From an uncultured Chloroflexota bacterium (GTDB lineage Bacteria > Chloroflexota > Anaerolineae > Promineifilales > Promineifilaceae): DNA of 7,368 bases. The stretch is from positions 1-7,368 of the forward strand of contig CALFEW010000253.1 in the NCBI GenBank assembly GCA_937958365.1, given 5' to 3'. This document shows positions 1 through 5,095 of the stretch, piece after piece (the first letter of the stretch is position 1; every line of letters starts with the position of its first letter). The notes beneath the pieces were generated by a model, which was not told the DNA's origin, did not search any database, and saw only the letters and a list, made by a program, of their open reading frames with translations. The position numbers were made by a program, and so were the translations under genes.

Positions 1-8
1 CAATTTTC

Positions 9-37
9 TTCGCCAATGAAGGCGACACGAGGATAAT
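9..37 (+). promoter_or_regulatory. Weak candidate promoter for the MFS gene
   Basis: GATAAT at 32-37 matches five of six bases of a -10 box. Seventeen bases upstream is TTCGCC (9-14), which matches only three of six -35 bases. A start near position 44 would give a leader of about 32 bases and would exclude the TTG at 46 as the start codon. A small hairpin (TCGCC/GGCGA, 10-14 with 21-25) overlaps it and could instead be the tail of an upstream transcript. Confidence 0.25.
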
Positions 38-75
38 AGGCGGTTTTGCTTCAAACTTTAAACGTGAGGTTTCGT

Positions 76-1395
76 ATGACAACAACGACTTTAACGCGAC
101 GAACGGCCGTCATCCCGGCCGAACATCGCCGAAACTTTTTTCATCTCTACATGGACATCGCCTGGTTTGGCGTGTTAAATGCCAGCGCTATTTCCTTTAT
201 GGCCGTCTACGCCACTCGCCTGGGGGCCACCGGCTGGCAGCTTGGGCTGCTCAGCGCCGCGCCGGCGGTGGTTAGCCTGTTGGTGACTTTGCCTGCGGGA
301 AACTGGCTGCAAAAGGGCGGTTCCATCAGCCGCAAGGTATTTTGGGCGTCGGTAGGCCATCGTCTGTTTTATGCCGTGTGGATATTTTTGCCGATTTTTC
401 TACTGCCCCAGGGACAGGTAACTGCCCTGATTGTCCTGGTGTTTTTGATGAGCATCCCCGGCACGGCGCTGTCCGTTGGGTTTAACGCCATGTTTGCGGC
501 AGCCGTGCCGGTGGAATGGCGCAGCCACGTCACCGGTATTCGCAATGCGCTGCTGGCGGTGACGTTTATCGCGGTGTCGCTGTTATGCGGCTGGCTGCTG
601 CAAGTGCTGCCGTTTCCGTTGGGTTATCAGGTGGTTTTTGCCATTGGCGGGGTGGGCGCGGTGCTAAGCAGCGTACATTTGTGGTATGTACGGCCGTTGC
701 ACGAATCCTCCTACGTCCCTCGCCATGGCCAGAGTGTGGGCGACCTGGCCCGGCCCGGTTCGATGCGGATCTGGCTGGGCGGAATGCGCACGGCCGTTAG
801 CGATTGGCGCTTCTTGTTGAACCGTCACCCTACCAAAGGCATCCAACTGCAAGGCGTGGACCCGGCGTTTCGTCTGATTTTGCTGACGATGTTCTTCTTC
901 CCTCTGGCCCAATATCTGCCGATCTCGCTGTTTCCACTGTACTGGGTGAATGAACTGCATCTGACCGATCAGGAGATTGGGTTGGGCAACGCCGTTTTTT
1001 ACGCCACCGTTTTACTGACTTCGATGCAGTTGAGTCGTCTGTCGCGGCGGCTGAATAATCGGGCGCTGTTGGTGATGGGTGTGGTGGGGATGAGTATGTA
1101 TCCGGTGTTAACGGCCGTTACCCGCGACCTCACCCTCTTCCTCGTCGTTTCCGCCGTTGGCGGCATCACCTGGGGATTGGTGTCCGGCGCGCAGGCCAAT
1201 TACCTGCTAGAGCGCATCCCTGAAGACCGCCGCCCGGCTTATCTGGCCTGGTATAATCTGGCGCTGAACGCGGCCGTTTTGCTTGGTTCGTTGGGCGGAC
1301 CGCTGTTGGCCGGGCAAATCGGCCTGGTGACGACGTTGATCATCTCCGGTGCGTTCCGGTTTCTGGCAGCCCTATTTGTCTGGCGACGGGGATAA
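76..1395 (+). CDS. MFS (major facilitator superfamily) transporter, 12 TM, substrate unknown
   Basis: This is a 439-residue integral membrane protein with the size and spacing of a 12-helix major facilitator. Hydrophobic segments lie at about residues 27-50, 54-75, 88-109, 113-136, 155-177, 181-203, then a polar central loop (about 204-263), then 264-286, 302-320, 328-347, 351-375, 389-411 and 414-436. The loop between helices 2 and 3 (PAGNWLQKGG, near 73-82) is a degenerate version of the MFS loop 2-3 motif. A charged IPEDRRPAY patch precedes helix 11. I chose the ATG at 76 over an in-frame TTG at 46 because GAGG (66-69) lies 6 bases before it and the extra ten residues look non-coding. The family moves small solutes by proton or sodium coupling or uniport; nothing here fixes the substrate. 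It converges with the next gene. The family call is firm, the function open. Confidence 0.9.
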   Translation: MTTTTLTRRTAVIPAEHRRNFFHLYMDIAWFGVLNASAISFMAVYATRLGATGWQLGLLSAAPAVVSLLVTLPAGNWLQKGGSISRKVFWASVGHRLFYAVWIFLPIFLLPQGQVTALIVLVFLMSIPGTALSVGFNAMFAAAVPVEWRSHVTGIRNALLAVTFIAVSLLCGWLLQVLPFPLGYQVVFAIGGVGAVLSSVHLWYVRPLHESSYVPRHGQSVGDLARPGSMRIWLGGMRTAVSDWRFLLNRHPTKGIQLQGVDPAFRLILLTMFFFPLAQYLPISLFPLYWVNELHLTDQEIGLGNAVFYATVLLTSMQLSRLSRRLNNRALLVMGVVGMSMYPVLTAVTRDLTLFLVVSAVGGITWGLVSGAQANYLLERIPEDRRPAYLAWYNLALNAAVLLGSLGGPLLAGQIGLVTTLIISGAFRFLAALFVWRRG

Positions 1396-1400
1396 CAAGT

Positions 1401-1438
1401 GGTAACCCAAACGTAACGCCTGACGGGTTACGGGTTAC
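1401..1438. terminator. Hairpin-forming region between convergent genes, possible bidirectional terminator
   Basis: The 46-base gap between the two convergent stop codons holds competing hairpins: GTAACCC (1402-1408) with either GGGTTAC copy (1425-1431 or 1432-1438), or CGTAAC (1412-1417) with GTTACG (1427-1432). Neither direction has a real T run after the stem, so intrinsic termination would be weak. The position between convergent genes is the main argument. Confidence 0.35.
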
Positions 1439-1444
1439 GGATTA
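1424..1444. repeat. Heptamer tandem repeat, three copies
   Basis: Three head-to-tail 7-base units, CGGGTTA, CGGGTTA and CGGATTA, run without gaps and reach into the last codons of the EcsC-like gene on the - strand. The first two are identical and the third differs by one base. The array also supplies one arm of the hairpins in this convergent gap. Confidence 0.7.
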
Positions 1445-2224
1445 CGTTTCACCGTCTTCAAGCAGGTTTTGTTTCTTGCGGCGTCGGGTGAGGGTGGAAC
1501 CGGCTTTTTTAACCCCGGAAACGGCCGTTTCCCCCGCCGCTTTGATCTTTTCGCCACCACTGGCCAGCAGTTCCCGATTTAAGCCGGTCAATGCCTGGGC
1601 AGTCATGCGCCAATCATTCATGGCTTCCGGCCCCAGGCTGAAGTAAGCCTGCGCCCGCTGGCCGATGATGTACGTCATGACGGCATTGGTAGATGCCGAG
1701 GCGACCATGCCGGCCACCGGCAGCGCTTTGGTCATATATTTGGAACCTACACGCGCTGTGACCCGTCGTGAAATGTGATTGCCGGCGCGGTGCGCCAGGG
1801 TGGTGGTTCCGGCGCTGAGACCGGTGACCAACATGACGGCGCGCCGCTTTTCGGTTGGCGACATCGCCCGGCCGTAAAGGGTGGCAATTTCCAACACCAA
1901 CTCCGCTTGCAGCTTAAATGTCACGCCAAAGTCGGCGGCAACGCCCAGCGTCAGGCTGGCGAACGTGCCCACGCCAGGGATGGCGGCGGCGGCTGATGTG
2001 GTGGCTCCGATCACGGCCGTTTCCCGGCATTTCGCCAAAATCAAACGGTCGGCTATCTTTTTCGGCGGTTCCTGCGGATAGGCAGCCTGCATTTTGGCAA
2101 CCCGTTCGGCCGCTGCTTTCTCGTCCGTTTCGTCAATCGCCTGGCCTAAACGATCGAACAGTTTATCGGCCAACTGGCGCGAGATTGTTGGTTTGCCTGT
2201 TTGATCAGGTAATGAAATGGTCAT
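1442..2224 (-). CDS. EcsC/DUF697-like family protein, function unknown
   Basis: This 260-residue protein resembles the EcsC and DUF697 type of small helical-hairpin proteins; I judge this from pattern only. Residues 1-66 are polar and helical. Residues 70-118 hold an Ala/Gly-rich hydrophobic stretch (AAAIPGVGTFASLTLGVAAD) followed by an amphipathic helix ending in EIATLYG, a combination typical of both families. A second hydrophobic hairpin lies at 166-195 (ALPVAGMVASASTNAVMTY, then GQRAQAYF). The C-terminus (226-260) is Lys/Arg-rich and ends acidic. There is no signal peptide or catalytic motif, so membrane association is likely and enzymatic activity is not indicated. The ATG at 2224 has no clear Shine-Dalgarno sequence. 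Two ACGGCCGT octamers (2013-2020, 1521-1528) lie in it, both encoding ETAV. It converges with the MFS gene. The coding call is firm, the family call moderate. Confidence 0.75.
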   Translation of the reverse strand: MTISLPDQTGKPTISRQLADKLFDRLGQAIDETDEKAAAERVAKMQAAYPQEPPKKIADRLILAKCRETAVIGATTSAAAAIPGVGTFASLTLGVAADFGVTFKLQAELVLEIATLYGRAMSPTEKRRAVMLVTGLSAGTTTLAHRAGNHISRRVTARVGSKYMTKALPVAGMVASASTNAVMTYIIGQRAQAYFSLGPEAMNDWRMTAQALTGLNRELLASGGEKIKAAGETAVSGVKKAGSTLTRRRKKQNLLEDGET

Positions 2225-2515
2225 AGGTTTAGTAACTTACAGGCTAACTGCTTGCACAGTGAGCAAGAATGTTATTAAAGATCACGCAGATTGAAGATGA
2301 AAATCTGTGAAATCTTTGATAACCTTTTTGGGTTCTGGCTTGTCCAGGTTAGGGGTTTTTGGAGATTTGCGAAGTTTGTAATGGTTTGGGCATGATGCGC
2401 CACCGGAGAAACGCCTCGTGTGAGACGCGGCGCGTGACGTGACAGCCCACCACCCACATCCTTAAAAGGCTTACGCAAGTCAATCACCCTGAATTGGCAG
2501 CGCAGGCCACACAAG
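2225..2515. other. 291-bp AT-richer intergenic stretch, no convincing gene
   Basis: This gap separates two - strand genes. Its composition is visibly lower in GC than the flanking genes and it lacks the ACGGCCGT octamer. It can be read as a 79-codon - strand frame from a TTG at 2514, but that frame has no ribosome site and no recognisable protein pattern. The middle (2395-2435) can fold: ATGCGCC (2395-2401) pairs with GGCGCGT (2429-2435) with one G-T pair, enclosing an inner stem of CGCCTC (2412-2417) with GAGACG (2422-2427), one mismatch, loop GTGT. A smaller CTGG/CCAG hairpin sits at 2335-2347. It must hold the promoter of the EcsC-like gene unless that gene is read through from upstream. 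Confidence 0.5.
2251..2267 (-). promoter_or_regulatory. Inverted repeat in the leader of the EcsC-like gene
   Basis: CTTGC (2251-2255) and GCAAG (2263-2267) form a 17-base near-perfect inverted repeat about 27-43 bases upstream of the start codon. It could be a regulator site or an RNA hairpin in the leader. I see no convincing -35/-10 pair around it. Confidence 0.3.
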
Positions 2516-2842
2516 TTAAACGATGCCCACTACGACCATCACGCCAAAAGCGATGGCGACAATGTCCAGAATGACCAACAGGGCCAGAAGTAAGCGCTGA
2601 CCCGGCGTAAAACTGCTCCAGGCAAACGAGCCGCCGGAACGTGTCGTTGTCGCTGTTCCGGTTGTTTCCATTTCGTCTTGCATGGAACCGGTGCGGGCGC
2701 TTTTACGACGGAGTTGATCAAATTCGTCATCTCGGCCTTCAAAAGTTTCGGCCGGTTCGACATTCGATAGATCGTTGTCCATCAACCAGTCTGGGGTTTC
2801 ATCAAAAGCATCATCGCTGAAGCTGTTAAAATCGTTGCTCAT
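2516..2842 (-). CDS. Small acidic single-pass membrane protein, hypothetical
   Basis: I do not recognise this 108-residue protein. Residues 1-48 are strongly acidic and disordered-looking (many Asp and Glu, few Lys), 49-78 are Ser/Thr/Gly-rich, and 82-106 form one long hydrophobic helix that begins just after a GQR and ends at the C-terminus (VVGIV). With no N-terminal signal, it should be tail-anchored with the acidic domain in the cytoplasm. The ATG at 2842 is well supported: AGGAG (2854-2850) lies 7 bases upstream. It follows birA on the same strand across a 155-base gap that holds a strong hairpin, a candidate promoter and a pair of 20-bp repeats, so it is probably its own transcription unit. 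It may serve as a membrane tether or partner for a larger complex, but that is speculation. Confidence 0.8.
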   Translation of the reverse strand: MSNDFNSFSDDAFDETPDWLMDNDLSNVEPAETFEGRDDEFDQLRRKSARTGSMQDEMETTGTATTTRSGGSFAWSSFTPGQRLLLALLVILDIVAIAFGVMVVVGIV

Positions 2843-2860
2843 GGTTCATCTCCTGGTAAC

Positions 2861-2900
2861 TATTCGGCAGCAATTCTTGCTATTGGGCAGCAATTCTTGA
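2861..2900. repeat. Tandem pair of 20-bp direct repeats upstream of the small membrane-protein gene
   Basis: Two abutting 20-base units (2861-2880 and 2881-2900) agree at 18 of 20 positions; both contain GGCAGCAATTCTTG. The first unit, with one base of the next, also forms AGCAA (2869-2873), TTC, TTGCT (2877-2881), a perfect 5-base stem. The pair ends 18 bases before the start codon, just upstream of the Shine-Dalgarno sequence, so it would lie in the leader RNA if the promoter at 2906-2934 is used. Confidence 0.8.
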
Positions 2901-2905
2901 CTGAA

Positions 2906-2934
2906 AGGCTACCCGACATTATGACAAATGTCAA
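2906..2934 (-). promoter_or_regulatory. Candidate promoter for the small membrane-protein gene
   Basis: On the - strand a perfect TTGACA (2934-2929) is followed after 17 bases by TAGCCT (2911-2906), a poor -10 with three of six matches. TGACA/TGTCA (2922-2926 with 2929-2933) forms a short palindrome over the -35 box. Transcription would begin near 2899 and run through both 20-bp repeats before the ribosome site. Confidence 0.4.
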
Positions 2935-2964
2935 TGGTAGACTCGACTGTGACCGACGTGGATG

Positions 2965-2995
2965 AGTCCCCGACAAATTCTGATTTCCGGGGACT
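2965..2995 (-). terminator. Strong hairpin just after birA, probable terminator without a T run
   Basis: AGTCCCCG (2965-2972) and CGGGGACT (2988-2995) are a perfect 8-base inverted repeat, and inside it AAAT (2975-2978) pairs with ATTT (2983-2986) around a TCTG loop. It starts 2 bases after the birA stop codon. The sequence downstream on the - strand (CATCCACG) has no U-tract, so it may be a 3'-end stabilising stem or a factor-assisted terminator instead of a classic intrinsic one. Confidence 0.55.
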
Positions 2996-2997
2996 GG

Positions 2998-3810
2998 TCA
3001 ACGCAAGGAAACGTCACCGGCGGCGATGGTGTGCAAACGGCCGTCGTGCGACTGCACCAACAACTGACCCCATTCATCCACCCCCACCGCCAGGCCAACC
3101 ACCGGTTCCTGCCCGGACCGGCTGGCCGTGACAGTACGTCCCAGGGTGATCAGATATTTCTGCCAATGTGGTTGTGGCGAACGGCCGTCTTGCGCAGCTT
3201 CGTAATAAGTTTCCAACCGGCGCAAAATATCAACCAGAAGCGCCTGGCGGGAAACCGGCTGCCCGGCGGCCAACGACAGACTGGTCACCGGGGTAATCCC
3301 GGCTGGCAGCTGCCCGGCCGTCATATTGACATTGAGTCCCATGCCGGCGATCACCGTTTGCAAACGGCCGTTTTCCGCCACACTGCCTTCCAGCAAAAGA
3401 CCACCCCACTTGCGCCACTCGCCATCCTGCAAAATCATTAAGTCATTGGGCCACTTGATGCCTACCGGGGCAGCCACCAGCGGCGACGCCGCCTCCGCAG
3501 CCGCCAGGCAGGCCATCATCGTCAGCCACAAAAGCTGCTGGCCCGGCCAATCGGGGCGAAATAAGATAGACATCATCAACGACGTATCCGGTTCGGCTTC
3601 CCAACGGCGGTCCAGGCGGCCCCGACCGGCGCTTTGGAAATTAGCCGCCAGAACAGCGCCGGCAGGCGGCTGCATGGCATCCCCCTGAGCCACCATTTCT
3701 TTGAGTGCATCATTGGTCGAAGTGATGGTCTCATAATAAGAATAGGAGCGACCTAACCAACGGGTGGCAAGATGGGGAAATACGGCCGTTGCTGTCAATT
3801 CTTCAGACAT
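2998..3810 (-). CDS. birA: Biotin--[acetyl-CoA-carboxylase] ligase (biotin protein ligase), class I
   Basis: This 270-residue cytoplasmic enzyme activates biotin with ATP to biotinyl-AMP and transfers it to the target lysine of a biotin carboxyl carrier protein. The family motifs appear in order: STND (31-34), the biotinyl-AMP loop GRGR (62-65) followed by RRW, KWPND (119-123) with the catalytic lysine, GGLLLEG (136-142) and GMGLNVN (156-162). A small SH3-like C-terminal domain covers about 225-270. The N-terminus enters the catalytic domain directly, with no winged-helix DNA-binding domain, so this is a class I enzyme and not the repressor type. The ATG at 3810 follows AGGAG (3821-3817) by 6 bases, with a perfect TATAAT further upstream. 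Four ACGGCCGT octamers lie in the gene. No biotin synthesis or carboxylase gene is adjacent. Confidence 0.95.
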   Translation of the reverse strand: MSEELTATAVFPHLATRWLGRSYSYYETITSTNDALKEMVAQGDAMQPPAGAVLAANFQSAGRGRLDRRWEAEPDTSLMMSILFRPDWPGQQLLWLTMMACLAAAEAASPLVAAPVGIKWPNDLMILQDGEWRKWGGLLLEGSVAENGRLQTVIAGMGLNVNMTAGQLPAGITPVTSLSLAAGQPVSRQALLVDILRRLETYYEAAQDGRSPQPHWQKYLITLGRTVTASRSGQEPVVGLAVGVDEWGQLLVQSHDGRLHTIAAGDVSLR

Positions 3811-3842
3811 TTTCTACTCCTGGAGCCATTTTTTGCCACTCC

Positions 3843-3871
3843 ATTATAACCTGTCTGGCCTCTGTGTTGAC
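3843..3871 (-). promoter_or_regulatory. Leftward promoter for birA
   Basis: The - strand carries a perfect TATAAT at 3848-3843, about 27 bases before the birA Shine-Dalgarno sequence. The -35 region at 17-base spacing is GTCAAC (3871-3866), a poor match that lies within the same palindrome as the rightward -35 box. A helper protein or a relaxed -35 requirement may apply. Confidence 0.55.
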
Positions 3872-3875
3872 ACAG
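3862..3875. promoter_or_regulatory. Operator-like palindrome shared by the divergent promoters
   Basis: CTGTGT (3862-3867) and ACACAG (3870-3875) are perfect inverted arms with a 2-base centre. The palindrome covers the rightward TTGACA (3867-3872) and the expected leftward -35 position. A dimeric regulator bound here would be expected to affect both birA and the S1 gene. No regulator gene is visible in the window. Confidence 0.4.
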
Positions 3876-3894
3876 GCATCGCAAAGCCTATAAT
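3867..3894 (+). promoter_or_regulatory. Consensus sigma-70-type promoter for the S1 gene
   Basis: TTGACA (3867-3872), a 16-base spacer and TATAAT (3889-3894) are perfect matches to both housekeeping boxes. Transcription should start near 3901, leaving a leader of about 90 bases before the ATG at 3991. It faces away from the birA promoter and shares the -35 palindrome with it. Confidence 0.8.
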
Positions 3895-3936
3895 TAGTTT
3901 ACAAACTAGGAGTAAAGTACTATACAAACTGTTTGT
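3895..3936. promoter_or_regulatory. Two ACAAACT palindromes at the start of the S1 leader
   Basis: TAGTTT (3895-3900), AC, AAACTA (3903-3908) is a 14-base palindrome directly after the -10 box. ACAAAC (3924-3929), T, GTTTGT (3931-3936) is a second, 13-base one. Both share ACAAACT, at 3901-3907 and 3924-3930, 23 bases apart. They may be paired sites for a regulator near the transcription start, or RNA hairpins. Confidence 0.35.
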
Positions 3937-3990
3937 TTTAGATTATCTGTACATTCAGGTATTGCCCCAATAGGGTAAGAGTAACGGATT

Positions 3991-4983
3991 ATGAACCTTG
4001 AGCCTTCCCAGGGCACGCCCGAAACCAACCAGCGAGACGACTCGTTCTGGGCATCTTTGTTTTCTCATGGAGAGGCAGACTCGGCTCCGGAAGAGAACAA
4101 CCAGTTTGTCCCACTCCTGACTCATGGGCAAATGACAGACGGCCGTGAAGCCTGGCAGCCGGATACACAAACGATGCATCCAACCCCCTGGGAAATGGCC
4201 CAGGAAGCCTTCGAGTCAAAACGCAAATTAAGACTGACCATTACCGGCCACAACAAAGGTGGGCTGCTGGTGCAATGGCATGGTTTGCCCGGTTTTGTGC
4301 CCGCCTCTCAGCTCATAGACTTCCCCCAATTCCACGTCGCTTCTCAGCGCGCTCAGGTCCTGAAAGAATCGGTAGATCAAATCCTGACGCTCAGAATCAT
4401 CGAAGTCAATCCGCAGATGAACCGTCTCATCTTGTCTGAAAGAGCAGCACAAGTCGAGCCGGAACAACGCCAGACCGTCTTGCAAACCATCCAACCGCAC
4501 GACATCCTCATCGGCAAAGTGACCAATCTGACCGATTTTGGGGCGTTTGTTGATTTGGGCGGCGTTGAAGGGCTGATTCACATTTCGGAACTGTCCTGGA
4601 GCCGCGTGCCCCACCCCAGCAAAATCGTGCAGCCAGATCAAGAATTAGAAGTGCTTGTCTTGGGCGTGGACCAGGATAATGAGCGCGTCGCCCTCAGCCT
4701 GAAACAGCTATATCCCGACCCCTGGCAAACGGCCGAAACCCGCTATCAACCCGGACAACTCGTTGAAGGTATCATCAACAACATCGTCAATTATGGGGCG
4801 TTTGTCCTTCTGGAACGGGAGTTGGAGGGGTTGATCCACATCTCGGAATTAGCCGAAGGCTCATTTTTGCATCCCCGCAACGTTGTCAACATCGGCGACC
4901 GTGTCACTGCCCGTGTGCTGCAAGTAGACGGCCGTGCCAAACGTCTGGCCCTTAGTATGCGTGGCGTCCCCCAGAATCAGTAG
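3991..4983 (+). CDS. S1 RNA-binding domain protein, three S1 domains (ribosomal protein S1-like)
   Basis: This 330-residue cytoplasmic protein begins with a polar, acidic tail (1-72) and then has three S1 (OB-fold) RNA-binding domains, at about 74-152, 168-239 and 254-325. Domain 1 has the GGLLVQ...GLPGFVPASQL pattern typical of the early domains of ribosomal protein S1. Domains 2 and 3 have the classic pattern G-V-x-N-x-x-x-(F/Y)-G-A-F-V (GKVTNLTDFGAFVDL, 175-189; EGIINNIVNYGAFVLL, 259-274) and LIHISEL twice (195-201, 281-287). E. coli S1 has six domains. A three-domain form of about this length is known as S1 in cyanobacteria and plastids, so this may be the organism's S1 or a paralogue that helps mRNA binding. 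The ATG at 3991 has only a weak purine-rich site (GGGTAAGAG, 3973-3981). It has its own strong promoter. Confidence 0.9.
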   Translation: MNLEPSQGTPETNQRDDSFWASLFSHGEADSAPEENNQFVPLLTHGQMTDGREAWQPDTQTMHPTPWEMAQEAFESKRKLRLTITGHNKGGLLVQWHGLPGFVPASQLIDFPQFHVASQRAQVLKESVDQILTLRIIEVNPQMNRLILSERAAQVEPEQRQTVLQTIQPHDILIGKVTNLTDFGAFVDLGGVEGLIHISELSWSRVPHPSKIVQPDQELEVLVLGVDQDNERVALSLKQLYPDPWQTAETRYQPGQLVEGIINNIVNYGAFVLLERELEGLIHISELAEGSFLHPRNVVNIGDRVTARVLQVDGRAKRLALSMRGVPQNQ

Positions 4984-5018
4984 ACAATTAATCGTTGCGC
5001 GTTGATGGCCTTCACGGA

Positions 5019-5038
5019 GTGGCGTATCCTCACGCCGC
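5019..5038 (+). terminator. Hairpin between the S1 gene and ftsK, weak terminator candidate
   Basis: GTGGCGT (5019-5025) pairs with ACGCCGC (5032-5038), 7 pairs including one G-T, around loop ATCCTC. It begins 36 bases after the S1 stop. The downstream sequence (GTTGATTTGTTGT) is T-rich but interrupted. CGTTGAT is repeated on either side (5000-5006 and 5040-5046). Confidence 0.4.
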
Positions 5039-5065
5039 ACGTTGATTTGTTGTATACTTGCCACT

Positions 5066-5093
5066 AACTGTCAACTATTAACTACCAACTATT
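5066..5093. repeat. Four tandem heptamers directly before the ftsK start codon
   Basis: AACTGTC (5066-5072), AACTATT (5073-5079), AACTACC (5080-5086) and AACTATT (5087-5093) follow each other without gaps. Only two bases separate the last unit from the ATG at 5096. The array fills the place where a Shine-Dalgarno sequence would be expected and contains no purine-rich stretch. Confidence 0.75.
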
Positions 5094-5095
5094 CC

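Noticed and set aside
2275..2514. A 79-codon - strand frame starting one base after the small membrane-protein stop
   Set aside because: It starts with TTG without a ribosome site, has no hydrophobic or motif pattern, and its composition follows the AT-richer intergenic DNA.
2861..2900. CRISPR-like array
   Set aside because: There are only two abutting repeats with no spacers and no cas genes.
2962..3441. 159-codon + strand frame opposite the 3' half of birA
   Set aside because: The - strand encodes the conserved birA motifs; the + strand frame is rich in Pro, His and Gln as expected of a shadow.
3897..3904. GTTTACAA as half of a BirA operator (TTGTAAAC-N-GTTTACAA type)
   Set aside because: The other half-site is missing at the right distance, and the birA here lacks the DNA-binding domain needed to act as a repressor.
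4228..4641. 137-codon - strand frame opposite the S1 gene
   Set aside because: It is antisense to clear S1 domains and reads as a low-complexity shadow with no family pattern.
5042..5095. Extension of FtsK by 18 residues from a TTG start
   Set aside because: The added residues are encoded by the tandem heptamers and promoter-like DNA, and no ribosome site precedes the TTG.
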